From Candidatus Gastranaerophilales bacterium (GTDB lineage Bacteria > Cyanobacteriota > Vampirovibrionia > Gastranaerophilales > Gastranaerophilaceae), in NCBI GenBank assembly GCA_944323165.1, contig CALURK010000007.1, positions 1 to 64,000 of the forward strand: 64,000 nt of DNA, given 5' to 3'. Shown here piece after piece: positions 55,218 to 62,943 of the stretch; position 1 is the first letter of the stretch; each line of letters begins with the position of its first letter. The translations under genes and the position numbers were made by a program. Below the pieces are notes generated by a model, which searched no databases, was not told the DNA's origin, and saw only the letters and a list, made by a program, of their open reading frames with translations.

Positions 55218-56089
55218 TATATATCAGTGTATTTATTCCTTTCGAAACACAAAATATTTATTAAAGAAAAAATCATAACTACAACGAGTAACACAACCGC
55301 AAGCGCTGATGCGTAACCCAAATCAAGATTTTCAAAAGCTCTTTCATAAATATAATAAACAATAGTTTTAGTAGAATTTAAAGGTCCGCCTTTTGTCATA
55401 ACATAAATTTCCGCAAAAACTTTCATCGCAGAAATTGTGCTTATTGTAGAAACCAAAGCAATTGTAGGCATTATATGAGGAACAGTAACCGTAAGATGTT
55501 TTGTCAAAAAACTTGCTCCGTCAATATCACAAGCTTCGTACAAATCTTGAGGAACACTCATCAGGGATGCAAGATAAATCATCATATAATATCCAACCCC
55601 TTTCCAAATAGTTACCAGAGCAACGGAAAACAATGCCCAATTTGTATCAACAAGCCAACCTATAGGTTTCAAGTGAAATATTGACAGAATATAATTCAAA
55701 ACTCCCTGACTTGCATAAAGCCATTTGAAAGCAATTGCAGCTACTACAATTGATACAATAACAGGAAGATATAAAAGAATTTTATAAAGAGTTATTCCTC
55801 TTATCTTTTGATTTATTAATATAGCAAGAAAAAGTGGAAATATTACAAGAAAAGGAACCGCTATTATCAAATACATAAAAGTATTAAACATGACTTTATA
55901 AAAAATCGGTTCTTTAAATAATTTCACATAATTATCTACCCCGCAAAAAGATGGATTATAGAGGCTTGATGAATAATCAAAAAAACTTAATCCAAAAGTT
56001 TGAAAAAATGGTATAAAAAAGAACACAATTAACACTGCAAACGCAGGAATTAAAAATAAATATGGTGTGTATTTTTTGTAATAATTCAT
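55217..56089 (-). CDS. Sugar ABC transporter permease (MalF/UgpA type), orphan
   Basis: 290 aa, six spans, first at about 11-34. The permease EAA loop is present as YEACDIDGASFLTKHLTVTVPHI. The opening FFIPFFQTFGLSFFDYSSSLYNPSFCGVDNYVKLF is typical for MalF/UgpA-like subunits of CUT1 importers for oligosaccharides or glycerol-3-phosphate. The usual partners (MalG-type permease, binding protein, ATPase) are absent on both sides: upstream is a 548-bp gap, downstream a glycosyltransferase gene. Partners must be elsewhere or lost. Confidence 0.92.
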   Translation of the reverse strand: MNYYKKYTPYLFLIPAFAVLIVFFFIPFFQTFGLSFFDYSSSLYNPSFCGVDNYVKLFKEPIFYKVMFNTFMYLIIAVPFLVIFPLFLAILINQKIRGITLYKILLYLPVIVSIVVAAIAFKWLYASQGVLNYILSIFHLKPIGWLVDTNWALFSVALVTIWKGVGYYMMIYLASLMSVPQDLYEACDIDGASFLTKHLTVTVPHIMPTIALVSTISTISAMKVFAEIYVMTKGGPLNSTKTIVYYIYERAFENLDLGYASALAVVLLVVVMIFSLINILCFERNKYTDI

Positions 56090-56590
56090 AAGTTAATTAT
56101 CTCATTCGGAATATTTGCGGTCAATATTATTTTTGTTATTTCAAGGTCTAATTCTATCGAAACAACTGCAATGAGGGAGTATCACTATGAATAGGGTTTG
56201 TCAATACGGTTTATGTGTATTTTAAACGTAAACTTTTGTTAAATCGGATTTATATTAATAACCGTGGGAAGCATGGGGAATTGTAAAAATTTTTACGAAA
56301 TTCTTTACTTGATAAAAAGATTGAAAAATTATACTATATACACATACCTGAAAGGAGTGATGGCTACAAGACTTGGGAAGGGTAAAAGATAGAAAAATTT
56401 TATAAAACTTTTCTGAAAATTTTACCTTATGGAGAACAAAAATTTTAACAAAATATTTTGAAATTTTGACAACACACAAATCAATTAGAAGGAGAGACAT
56501 TTACCTGAAAGAAGAATTATTTTGTATCACAAATCAATGAGATTTGAGGAAAGTTAATTTTTGGGGTAGGAGATTATTGGGTTAAAAAAT
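56090..56590. other. AT-rich 500-bp region without a convincing gene
   Basis: It contains two ribosome-site-like sequences before very short frames: GAGGGAG before an ATG at 56186 (12 codons) and AAGGAG before an ATG at 56359 (10 codons). The second is preceded by TTGATA-17-TACTAT. The phrase ACCTGAAAG occurs twice (near 56346 and 56503). It also holds the permease promoter. No tRNA, RNase P or tmRNA signature is present. Could be a decayed gene or an unrecognised small RNA. Confidence 0.35.
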
Positions 56591-56628
56591 GACCTTCCTA
56601 TTTTAGGAAGGTCTATTTTTATTTTTTT
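56591..56628. terminator. Strong terminator (bidirectional)
   Basis: GACCTTCC (56591-56598) and GGAAGGTC (56606-56613) with a long T-rich tract on the plus strand and TTTTTT on the minus strand. It ends the 457-aa gene; the plus-strand U-tract hints at a plus-strand transcript from the preceding gap. Confidence 0.75.
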
Positions 56629-56637
56629 GTTTCAATT

Positions 56638-58011
56638 TTATGCTTTATAAGCTTCAAATAAATCTTCCAGATTTACCAGACATTGCTGCGCATCTTTATT
56701 CAGCTCAGCCACTTTTGCATTTGCCTTAATTTGAGCATTAGATAAGAAAGTTTCATAAGCATCGCGGAAAGCTTTTCCTTGATGAATATAGACTGCTGGA
56801 TAATCCGGAATTTGTTCTGCTATACTAGGAAATGTTTCTCTTCTTTTAGCAGCAGTCTTATCAAATACAGTTACGTAACCGCTTGCATCAGAGAATACCT
56901 CTCCCGAAGAATAGCTACGTTTTAGAGAAGACAATCCATCATAATAATATTGTTCTTTTACCTGTGTTGGCACTAAGCCATATTTTGATTCTTGTAGATA
57001 GTTTAATTGTACATAATTTCCTTTTTTAGCTAAGAGGTATGGCATCTCGTCTCCAACTTGCTTCATATAAATCATGTCAGCCTTACCGCCATAAATCCAT
57101 TCTTTATGAAGTAGACCACTATCCTGAGTTTTTGCTAAAACTTTTCCTGTCACAGGATCGGAAAAAGTTCTTTCTATAGTACCATCTGCAAGCTTTGTTT
57201 CTTTAGAAACTAAATCATTGATATCTCGATTTAAAGCTTTTGCAATATTAATTCTCGGCTGTTTTGCTCTCAATTCTGCAGCGGCTTTTTCAGCGGCTTC
57301 TTTTGCTGCTAAAGCTTCTGCTTCTGCTTTCTTTGCCGCATCTATAGCGGCTTGTTCCTTTGCTGCTACTGCACGAGAATATTTTGTAGAATCTGTACCA
57401 AATTTATAATAATTATTTTTCCCATCTAGAGAATGTTGAATATATTGACTATTGTACGGGTCGTTCAGCATACCTTTAGATCCGCTTGATAGTTCAAATT
57501 CATTATAAACTCTATCTTGAACTGCATTTTTCGGTTTTGGCCAATGACTGTATTTATGTGCGAGTTCTTTATGTTCTAAAACACCTTGTGGATTATAATC
57601 TTTTGTTAAATTATAATAATGTCCTGTTTCAGAAAAGGTATTATGGTAATTTTTGTTAATTTGAACTCTGTCACCACCAAGAATACTTCCTTTAGTATTT
57701 CTTAGAACTTCTTTTTCTCTAAAAGTTCTAAGGCCTTCATCTCCTTGACCAAAATAATATCCGCCATCAGGCTTTGCTGCATAAATGCGTGTTGTAGTTT
57801 TTTCTCCGCCATTTGGTAATTTTTGACGTTCAACTCTTGCTAAAAAAGTATCACCATTTTTTGAAAATTCTCTTTCCATCCTTATTATGCCAGTGTCAAT
57901 ATCAGTCATAACTTTTGTTTTTAAAGGGACTTTTGTTACTTCTGCTGCACTCGGCATAGTTTTTTGCGCGCTACGACTTAAAAAACTGAACACTTTTCCA
58001 ATACTTACCAT
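56638..58011 (-). CDS. 457-aa protein with duplicated Tyr/Gly-rich strands and Ala-rich coiled coil, unrecognised
   Basis: No signal peptide. Three parts: a beta-rich N-terminal region (about 30-215) with D-T-G-IIRMEREFSKNGDTF and RIYAAKPDGGYYFGQGDEG; an Ala/Lys/Glu helix (about 218-250, AAIDAAKKAEAEALAAKEAA) forming a coiled coil; and a second beta-rich region (about 265-400) with LADGTIERTFSDPVTGKVLAKTQDSG that echoes the first (D-G-x-I-x-R/T-x-F). The strands resemble YD- or MORN-like hairpin repeats loosely. The end is helical. Function unknown; a scaffold or surface-associated role would fit. Confidence 0.68.
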   Translation of the reverse strand: MVSIGKVFSFLSRSAQKTMPSAAEVTKVPLKTKVMTDIDTGIIRMEREFSKNGDTFLARVERQKLPNGGEKTTTRIYAAKPDGGYYFGQGDEGLRTFREKEVLRNTKGSILGGDRVQINKNYHNTFSETGHYYNLTKDYNPQGVLEHKELAHKYSHWPKPKNAVQDRVYNEFELSSGSKGMLNDPYNSQYIQHSLDGKNNYYKFGTDSTKYSRAVAAKEQAAIDAAKKAEAEALAAKEAAEKAAAELRAKQPRINIAKALNRDINDLVSKETKLADGTIERTFSDPVTGKVLAKTQDSGLLHKEWIYGGKADMIYMKQVGDEMPYLLAKKGNYVQLNYLQESKYGLVPTQVKEQYYYDGLSSLKRSYSSGEVFSDASGYVTVFDKTAAKRRETFPSIAEQIPDYPAVYIHQGKAFRDAYETFLSNAQIKANAKVAELNKDAQQCLVNLEDLFEAYKA

Positions 58012-58122
58012 CTTTAATTCTCCTATTCTAATTCAATTCCTCATCCTATGTATACATAAAGTATTAAAAAAATAAAAAATTGCCTTTTTATTAAAAAATA
58101 TTAAATTTTATTACAATAATTA

Positions 58123-58131
58123 TGATATAAT
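58123..58131 (+). promoter_or_regulatory. Extended -10 promoter giving a leaderless anmK transcript
   Basis: TGATATAAT (TGn-TATAAT) ends 7 bp before the ATG at 58139, so transcription should start at or next to the start codon. No ribosome site. Confidence 0.6.
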
Positions 58132-58138
58132 TCAAACT

Positions 58139-59254
58139 ATGGAAGAAAAAGAGACAAAAAAAGTTATCGCTCTTATGTCGGGAACTTCCTGCGATTCAAT
58201 TGATGCAGGACTATGTGAAGTTAATCCTGATATGTCTGTTAAGCTTGTTCACGGAATAAATTATTCTTATCCTGAACATATTAGAGCAAAACTTTTTTCA
58301 GCGTTCCGAGGAGAAATTTCTATTAAGGAACTCTGTCAACTGAATTTTGCTGTCGGAAAATGTTTTGCAAATGCTGCAAACGTTCTGATTGAAGAATTTG
58401 GAAAACCTGATTTAATCTCAAGCCACGGACAGACCGTTTATCATTATCCTTATGATGAAAAACTTGATAATATTTCTCTAAAAAGCACACTACAAATCGG
58501 AGAAAGCTCAATTATCGCAAAAGATACGGGATGTATGGTTGTATCAAACTTTAGAGAAAGTGATATCGCACTTGGCGGTCAGGGTGCACCTTTGGTTTGT
58601 TTTGCGGACGAAAAATGGTTTAAAAATTCTCTCGTTCAAAATATCGGGGGAATATCAAATGTAACTGTTGTTTCTGATGATTGTGAAACTTTCGGCTTTG
58701 ATACGGGATGCGGAAACATTATGATAGATTATTGCGTCCAAAAATTCTTCGGAGAAAAATACGATAAAGACGGGGAAATTGCAGCTTCCGGAAACATTTG
58801 CGAAAGCTTCTTAGATTGCCTTTTACAAGACGAGTATTATTTTCTTGAACCGCCTAAGACAACAGGGAGAGAATATTTTTCTAACAAATATATAGAAAAT
58901 ATTCTAAAAACTGCGCCAGCTGAACCTAAAGATATAATTACAACTCTAACCGCACTTACTGCCAAAACAATTGCCCAGGCTTATGAAAGATTTGTTTATC
59001 CTCAAGTGCATGCAGATACGGTAATTATAGGCGGCGGAGGAGCTTATAACAAAACTATGATGAAATTTTTGAGGAATTATTTGCCTAAGAGAATTGAACT
59101 TAAAACACACGAAGATTACGGAATTTCTAATAACTTTAAAGAAGTTATGGCATTTGCTCTTCTTGGGTATTGCACTTATTACGGAATACCAAACAACGTT
59201 CCATCCTGCACGGGAGCGGATAAAAGAACTGTTTTAGGAAAAATTACTTATTAA
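58139..59254 (+). CDS. anmK: Anhydro-N-acetylmuramic acid kinase
   Basis: 371 aa, typical length. ASKHA kinase that converts 1,6-anhydro-MurNAc into MurNAc-6-phosphate in cell-wall recycling. Family signatures: ALMSGTSCDSIDAGL (14-25; the usual SLDG reads SCDS), SSHGQTVYHYP, LQIGESSIIA, VSNFRESDIALGGQGAPLV, QNIGGISNVTVV, GFDTGCGNIMIDY, and a C-terminal VIIGGGGAYNKTMM. No other recycling gene (murQ, nagZ) is adjacent. Convergent with the protease gene, 2 bp apart. Confidence 0.96.
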   Translation: MEEKETKKVIALMSGTSCDSIDAGLCEVNPDMSVKLVHGINYSYPEHIRAKLFSAFRGEISIKELCQLNFAVGKCFANAANVLIEEFGKPDLISSHGQTVYHYPYDEKLDNISLKSTLQIGESSIIAKDTGCMVVSNFRESDIALGGQGAPLVCFADEKWFKNSLVQNIGGISNVTVVSDDCETFGFDTGCGNIMIDYCVQKFFGEKYDKDGEIAASGNICESFLDCLLQDEYYFLEPPKTTGREYFSNKYIENILKTAPAEPKDIITTLTALTAKTIAQAYERFVYPQVHADTVIIGGGGAYNKTMMKFLRNYLPKRIELKTHEDYGISNNFKEVMAFALLGYCTYYGIPNNVPSCTGADKRTVLGKITY

Positions 59255-59256
59255 AA

Positions 59257-59808
59257 TTAGTGATATTTGTTATAAAGAAGCTGAATATCAGAATTTGTTA
59301 AATATTGCATGGAATCCAAGTCTTGAGGATACATAATACTTTTGGGATCAGTAGAGTGCCCCAAACCTATTGCATGCCCTGCTTCGTGTAACATAACCCC
59401 ATATATATGCTCCTTAGGGCGCGTTACAAGTTTGCGTACATACCTTTTGTTCTCAAATTTTCTAATATACTCTTTAGTACCAATTGTCACATAGGATTTA
59501 TAATAATTTCTTTTTCTTGTAAGCATCTCTGTACAGCCAACAGCTCTAATATCGTTACAATTTGAGACAAAATCAACAAATTCAACCTCTATATTAGCAC
59601 TGTCCGGCTTGTCTACAAATTTAAAACGCACAAGCCCACCGGATTGTCTTTCCCAAGTTTGGAAAGCCTGTACCATTAATCTGCTCATATTTCCGTATTC
59701 AGGAATATAAACGTATATCGGCAATCCTATCCAACGCGGATTTTCTGCACCTATACAAAAAAGAGAGGCAAAAACCAGGATAAATACTGATAACAAAATC
59801 TTCTTCAT
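59257..59808 (-). CDS. Secreted matrixin-type zinc metalloprotease
   Basis: 183 aa. A signal peptide (KKILLSVFILVFASLFCIG, cut near residue 21; a C18 lipobox reading is weak). The catalytic site is complete: HEAGHAIGLGH (H141, E142, H145, H151) and the Met-turn SIMYP (M159), as in matrixins of the M10 family. The N-terminal PIYVYIPEYGNMSRLMVQAFQTWERQ and ANIEVEFVDF fit the family. It has no visible propeptide cysteine switch, so activity control is unclear. It lies 9 bp after a ketosynthase gene and may share its transcript. Confidence 0.88.
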   Translation of the reverse strand: MKKILLSVFILVFASLFCIGAENPRWIGLPIYVYIPEYGNMSRLMVQAFQTWERQSGGLVRFKFVDKPDSANIEVEFVDFVSNCNDIRAVGCTEMLTRKRNYYKSYVTIGTKEYIRKFENKRYVRKLVTRPKEHIYGVMLHEAGHAIGLGHSTDPKSIMYPQDLDSMQYLTNSDIQLLYNKYH

Positions 59809-59817
59809 ATTTTTATT

Positions 59818-61044
59818 TTAACATTTTTTCAAAATTATTGAAGTATTGATTCCACCAAAGGCAAAGTTGTTAGTCATCACGTATTCAGTATCAATAATTC
59901 TGCCTTCATCTTTTATATAATCCAACTTTCCGCAGTTTTCATCAATATTATTGAGATTTAAAGTAGGACAGAACCACTTATTATTCATCATCTCAATTGA
60001 TAAAATTGTTTCTATAGCGCCGCATGCACCAAGCGTATGACCGGTGTAACTCTTAATTGAACTTATCGGAACTTCTCTTTGAAAAACAGATTCTGTAGCA
60101 GAAGTTTCTGCAATATCCCCGTTAATAGTCGCAGTACCGTGAGCGTTAACGTATCCAATCATATTTGGAGAAATTTTTGCATCCGCTAAAGAAAGCTTCA
60201 TAACTTCTGCCATCATGTCTTTATTCGGATTAGTAATATGAGTACCGTCAGTATTTGTTGCAAAACCTGCTATTTCAGCGTAAATTTTTGCACCTCTGGC
60301 TTTTGCTCTTTCATACTCTTCCAAAACCAAAGTTCCTGCACCTTCTCCAATAACCAAACCATCTCTATCCTTATCAAAAGGAGAAGGCGTTAACTCGGGG
60401 GTATCATTTTTTCCGCTTGTTGCATAAAGAGTATCAAACACTCCGACCTGTGTCGGGTGAATTTCTTCCGCTCCGCCTGCTAACATTACATCCTGATAAC
60501 CGTCTCGTATTGCTTCATAAGCGTATCCGATACTCATTGAGCCCGAAGTACAGGCAGTTGATGCGGGAATTAAACGCCCGTGGGTTTTGAAATACAAAGA
60601 AATATTTACAGCAGTAGTTTGAGGCATCATTTTGATATATGAGCCTGAATTTAAAAGTTTTACTTCTTTATCTATGCACATTGAATAAAAATCCAAAATC
60701 GCATCCAAAGAACCTGTAGAAGAACCGTAACTTACACCAGTCCTTCCACTTGTAATAATTTCATCCCCTAAAAGTCCTGCATCTTTAAGAGCTTCTTCTG
60801 CAGTCACTACAGCCATAAGCGCAACATCGCCCATTGTTCTTCTGACTTTTCTTGTAAAATGTTCAGGAACAACAAATCCTTCTACAAAAGATCCCAGTTT
60901 TGAATTTAGTCTCTCATATTCATCGAGCTTGTCCCAATGCTTAACACAATTTTTGTATATCTTAAGACGATTAAAAGCCTCTTCTACAGTCGAACCAAGA
61001 GGGGAGGTGATACCTCTTCCTGTTATAACTACTCTTCTTGTCAT
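59818..61044 (-). CDS. Beta-ketoacyl-ACP synthase (FabF-type, ApeR-like)
   Basis: 408 aa, thiolase fold. The Cys-His-His triad is present: C165 (STACTSGS), H302 (NAHGTATINGD) and H336 (GHTLGACG). The N-terminal RRVVITGRGITSPLG and C-terminal MTNNFAFGGINTSIIL are intact. By order with the next two genes and the partial ketosynthase at the window end it corresponds to the second ketosynthase of an aryl-polyene (ApeO-P-Q-R) cluster. Function as a chain-elongating synthase is inferred. Its ATG overlaps the ketoreductase stop (ATGA). Confidence 0.92.
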   Translation of the reverse strand: MTRRVVITGRGITSPLGSTVEEAFNRLKIYKNCVKHWDKLDEYERLNSKLGSFVEGFVVPEHFTRKVRRTMGDVALMAVVTAEEALKDAGLLGDEIITSGRTGVSYGSSTGSLDAILDFYSMCIDKEVKLLNSGSYIKMMPQTTAVNISLYFKTHGRLIPASTACTSGSMSIGYAYEAIRDGYQDVMLAGGAEEIHPTQVGVFDTLYATSGKNDTPELTPSPFDKDRDGLVIGEGAGTLVLEEYERAKARGAKIYAEIAGFATNTDGTHITNPNKDMMAEVMKLSLADAKISPNMIGYVNAHGTATINGDIAETSATESVFQREVPISSIKSYTGHTLGACGAIETILSIEMMNNKWFCPTLNLNNIDENCGKLDYIKDEGRIIDTEYVMTNNFAFGGINTSIILKKC

Positions 61045-61769
61045 AAATAAAGCCCTCCGTTAACTGCGATTACCTGTCCTGTAATATACCCTGCATCATC
61101 ACTCATTAGGTAATTAACCAAACTTGCAACTTCACGAACAGAACCCATTCTCTTCATCGGTATTTGCTTTACAGCTTCCTCCGGCAAATCTTCGGTCATC
61201 TCAGTATCAATCATGCCGGGAGCAATACAATTTACAGTAATCTTACGCTTTGCAACTTCTTGACTCAAAGCCTTTGCGGCACCGATTAAGCCAGCTTTTG
61301 AGGCACTGTAATTAACCTGACCTCTGTTTCCACATTGGCCTGAAATTGAGGACATTACAATAATTCTTCCCTTTTTCTGCTGAATCATCGGCATTATTAG
61401 AGGTTTTAATACGTTATAAAATCCGTCCAAATTTGTTCTTAAAACATCATCCCACTCATTTTCTTCCATAGCGGGAAAAGGATTATCCTTTGCTATTCCT
61501 GCATTAAGAACAACTCCATAATACATGCCGTTTTTTTCAATATCATCAAAAAGAATTTCCTTAACCTGCTCTCTGTTTTTTATATCAAAAGCCAATGCTC
61601 TTGAATCCACACCTTTTTTTTCTATTTCTTTTTGGAGTTCACTAAGCCTCTCGGGATTTTTCGAGCAATGCAAAACTATGTTATACCCGCTATTTGCAAG
61701 GTATAAAGCAACCCCTTTTCCTATTCCGCGGCTTGCGCCTGTTACTAAAACCCATTTATTCACTTTCAA
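61041..61769 (-). CDS. 3-ketoacyl-ACP reductase (FabG-like, ApeQ-like)
   Basis: 242 aa, TTG start at 61769 (GAGGAG 4-5 nt upstream) or GTG at 61763; both lie inside the end of the dehydratase gene. Classical SDR: TGASRGIG (10-17), LNAG (88-91), S140/S141, Y154 and K158 in YSASK, NCIAPGMIDTEMTEDLP, and YITGQVIAVNGGLYL. In an ape-type cluster it reduces the keto group made by the ketosynthases before dehydration to a conjugated double bond. Confidence 0.93.
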   Translation of the reverse strand: MKVNKWVLVTGASRGIGKGVALYLANSGYNIVLHCSKNPERLSELQKEIEKKGVDSRALAFDIKNREQVKEILFDDIEKNGMYYGVVLNAGIAKDNPFPAMEENEWDDVLRTNLDGFYNVLKPLIMPMIQQKKGRIIVMSSISGQCGNRGQVNYSASKAGLIGAAKALSQEVAKRKITVNCIAPGMIDTEMTEDLPEEAVKQIPMKRMGSVREVASLVNYLMSDDAGYITGQVIAVNGGLYL

Positions 61770-62199
61770 CTAACTCCTCTATCTTATCCCCTTGATAAGT
61801 GTTTACAGTCGCACTTGCAATCTCTTCTCCAAATTTATCGTATATTAAACAATCAAAAACGGCAATTTTGTTATCCGTAAAAATTTCATGCACCGTAACT
61901 TTATATTCTTCACCTTCTTTAAAATAAGGAATTTTGTTATTGTAAAGCCTTGTTCCTAAAAGCAAACCAGGCTTTGGTTCAGACACATTGTTTTTAAAAT
62001 AAGCATAAGCCCCAATTGTTTGCGCCATAAACTCTATTCCTGTAAGAGAATTAATTCCCTTACCTTCTTCAAAAAAAACTTTTTTAGGATAAACCCTGAA
62101 TACAGAAGTGAGCTTCGCATTTTCGATATCAACTTCTACTATGTCATCCAAAAGAATCATCGGCGGTTTATGCGGAAGTATTTTCACTAAATCATACAT
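61756..62199 (-). CDS. apeP: ApeP-type 3-hydroxyacyl-ACP dehydratase
   Basis: 147 aa from the ATG at 62199. The longer open frame upstream (to 62316) runs into REP-like repeats and is not credible as protein. Hot-dog fold with the ApeP signatures: LPHKPPMILLDDIVEV, GIEFMAQTIGAYAYF, LLLGTRLYN and ATVNTYQG near the end, each aligning with the ApeP pattern (LPH-PM-LL, ELMAQTIG, LLGAREL, VNTFQ) rather than FabZ. It makes the polyene double bonds. TATAAT (62206-62211) lies 6 nt before the ATG. Confidence 0.87.
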   Translation of the reverse strand: MYDLVKILPHKPPMILLDDIVEVDIENAKLTSVFRVYPKKVFFEEGKGINSLTGIEFMAQTIGAYAYFKNNVSEPKPGLLLGTRLYNNKIPYFKEGEEYKVTVHEIFTDNKIAVFDCLIYDKFGEEIASATVNTYQGDKIEELVESE

Positions 62200-62205
62200 G
62201 TTGAT

Positions 62206-62211
62206 ATTATA
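62206..62211 (-). promoter_or_regulatory. TATAAT -10 just before apeP (possibly leaderless)
   Basis: TATAAT ends 6 nt before the apeP ATG on the minus strand, at the edge of the repeat array, with no clear -35. It would give the apeP-Q-R genes a promoter independent of the upstream ketosynthase. Confidence 0.45.
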
Positions 62212-62254
62212 AAACAAAATAGGGTAAAAAAGTAGTGTTAGTGATTTGTTATAT

Positions 62255-62612
62255 TGAATCATAAGATTCTGAAACAAGTTCAGCATGAGGGGTAAATACT
62301 TTTCATTATTTGTCATCCTGAATTTATTTCAGGATCTATTAGCTTAAGCAGACATTACATAAAACATAAGATGCTGAAACGAGTTCAGCATGACAAAACA
62401 AAAAATCGTCATCCTGAATTTATTTCAGGATCTGTTGACAGAATTTCTCAAAACATAAGATACTGAAACGAGTTCAGCATGACAAAACAAAAAATCGTCA
62501 TTCCGAATTTATTTCGGAATCTATTGACAGAATTTCACAAAACATGAGATGCTGAAACGAGTTCAGCAGGACAAAATTAAAAAATCGTCATTCCGAATTT
62601 ATTTCGGAATCT
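62255..62612. repeat. REP-like palindrome array, block 1
   Basis: Alternating hairpins. Form P1 is CATCCTGAA-tttatt-TTCAGGATC (62312, 62408), form P1' is CATTCCGAA...TTCGGAATC (62497, 62587), and inverted form P2 is GATGCTGAAAC...TTCAGCATGAC (near 62258, 62368, 62457, 62547). P2 is the reverse complement of P1 with two changed stem pairs, so each unit is an inverted pair. A GGGGTAAATACTT word precedes the first P1 (62289). Confidence 0.85.
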
Positions 62613-62629
62613 GTTGAATATGTTAAAAT

Positions 62630-62926
62630 ATGTCTATGAATAAAACTTGCGCAGTATATATTATGACAAATTGCAATAATACAACTTTTTATATTGGAGT
62701 CACTTCAAATCTTCAAAAACGAATTTGGGAACATAAAAATAAAGTCGTTGAGGGATTTACGAAAAAATATAACATTAATAAATTGGTGTACTACGAAATA
62801 ACTGACTCCATCGAATCAGCAATCATAAGAGAAAAACAATTAAAAAATTGGCACCGTGAATGGAAACTAAACCTAATTAAGGACAATAATCCTGAATTCA
62901 AGGATTTGTCTTTAGATTGGAATTAG
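62630..62926 (+). CDS. Small GIY-YIG nuclease-domain protein inside the REP-like array
   Basis: 98 aa, a single GIY-YIG domain of the UvrC/YhbQ type. AVYIMTNCNNTTFYIGVTSNLQKRIWEHKN carries the GIY (here YIM) and YIG parts and the catalytic arginine (R in KRIWEH). The metal-binding glutamate is in IIREKQLKNWHREWKLNLI. The start is ATG at 62630 or 62636, without a ribosome site; TAAAAT lies just upstream. It is flanked on both sides by palindrome units (last unit ends near 62612, next begins near 62944) with little other sequence, so the gene and array look like one element. Confidence 0.88.
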   Translation: MSMNKTCAVYIMTNCNNTTFYIGVTSNLQKRIWEHKNKVVEGFTKKYNINKLVYYEITDSIESAIIREKQLKNWHREWKLNLIKDNNPEFKDLSLDWN

Positions 62927-62943
62927 ATATTGACCTTTTATAT

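Noticed and set aside
56255-56500. 81-codon minus-strand frame in the gap after the permease
   Set aside because: Composition is Phe/Ser/Lys-rich as expected from AT-rich non-coding DNA, with no ribosome site.
56090-56637. RNase P RNA, tmRNA or another large structural RNA
   Set aside because: A GAGGAAAG string occurs, but the conserved P4 partner and other hallmark strings are missing.
62200-62316. N-terminal extension of the ApeP-type dehydratase by 39 residues
   Set aside because: The added sequence is encoded by a REP-like unit and its flank; the family starts at the MYDLVKILPH methionine.
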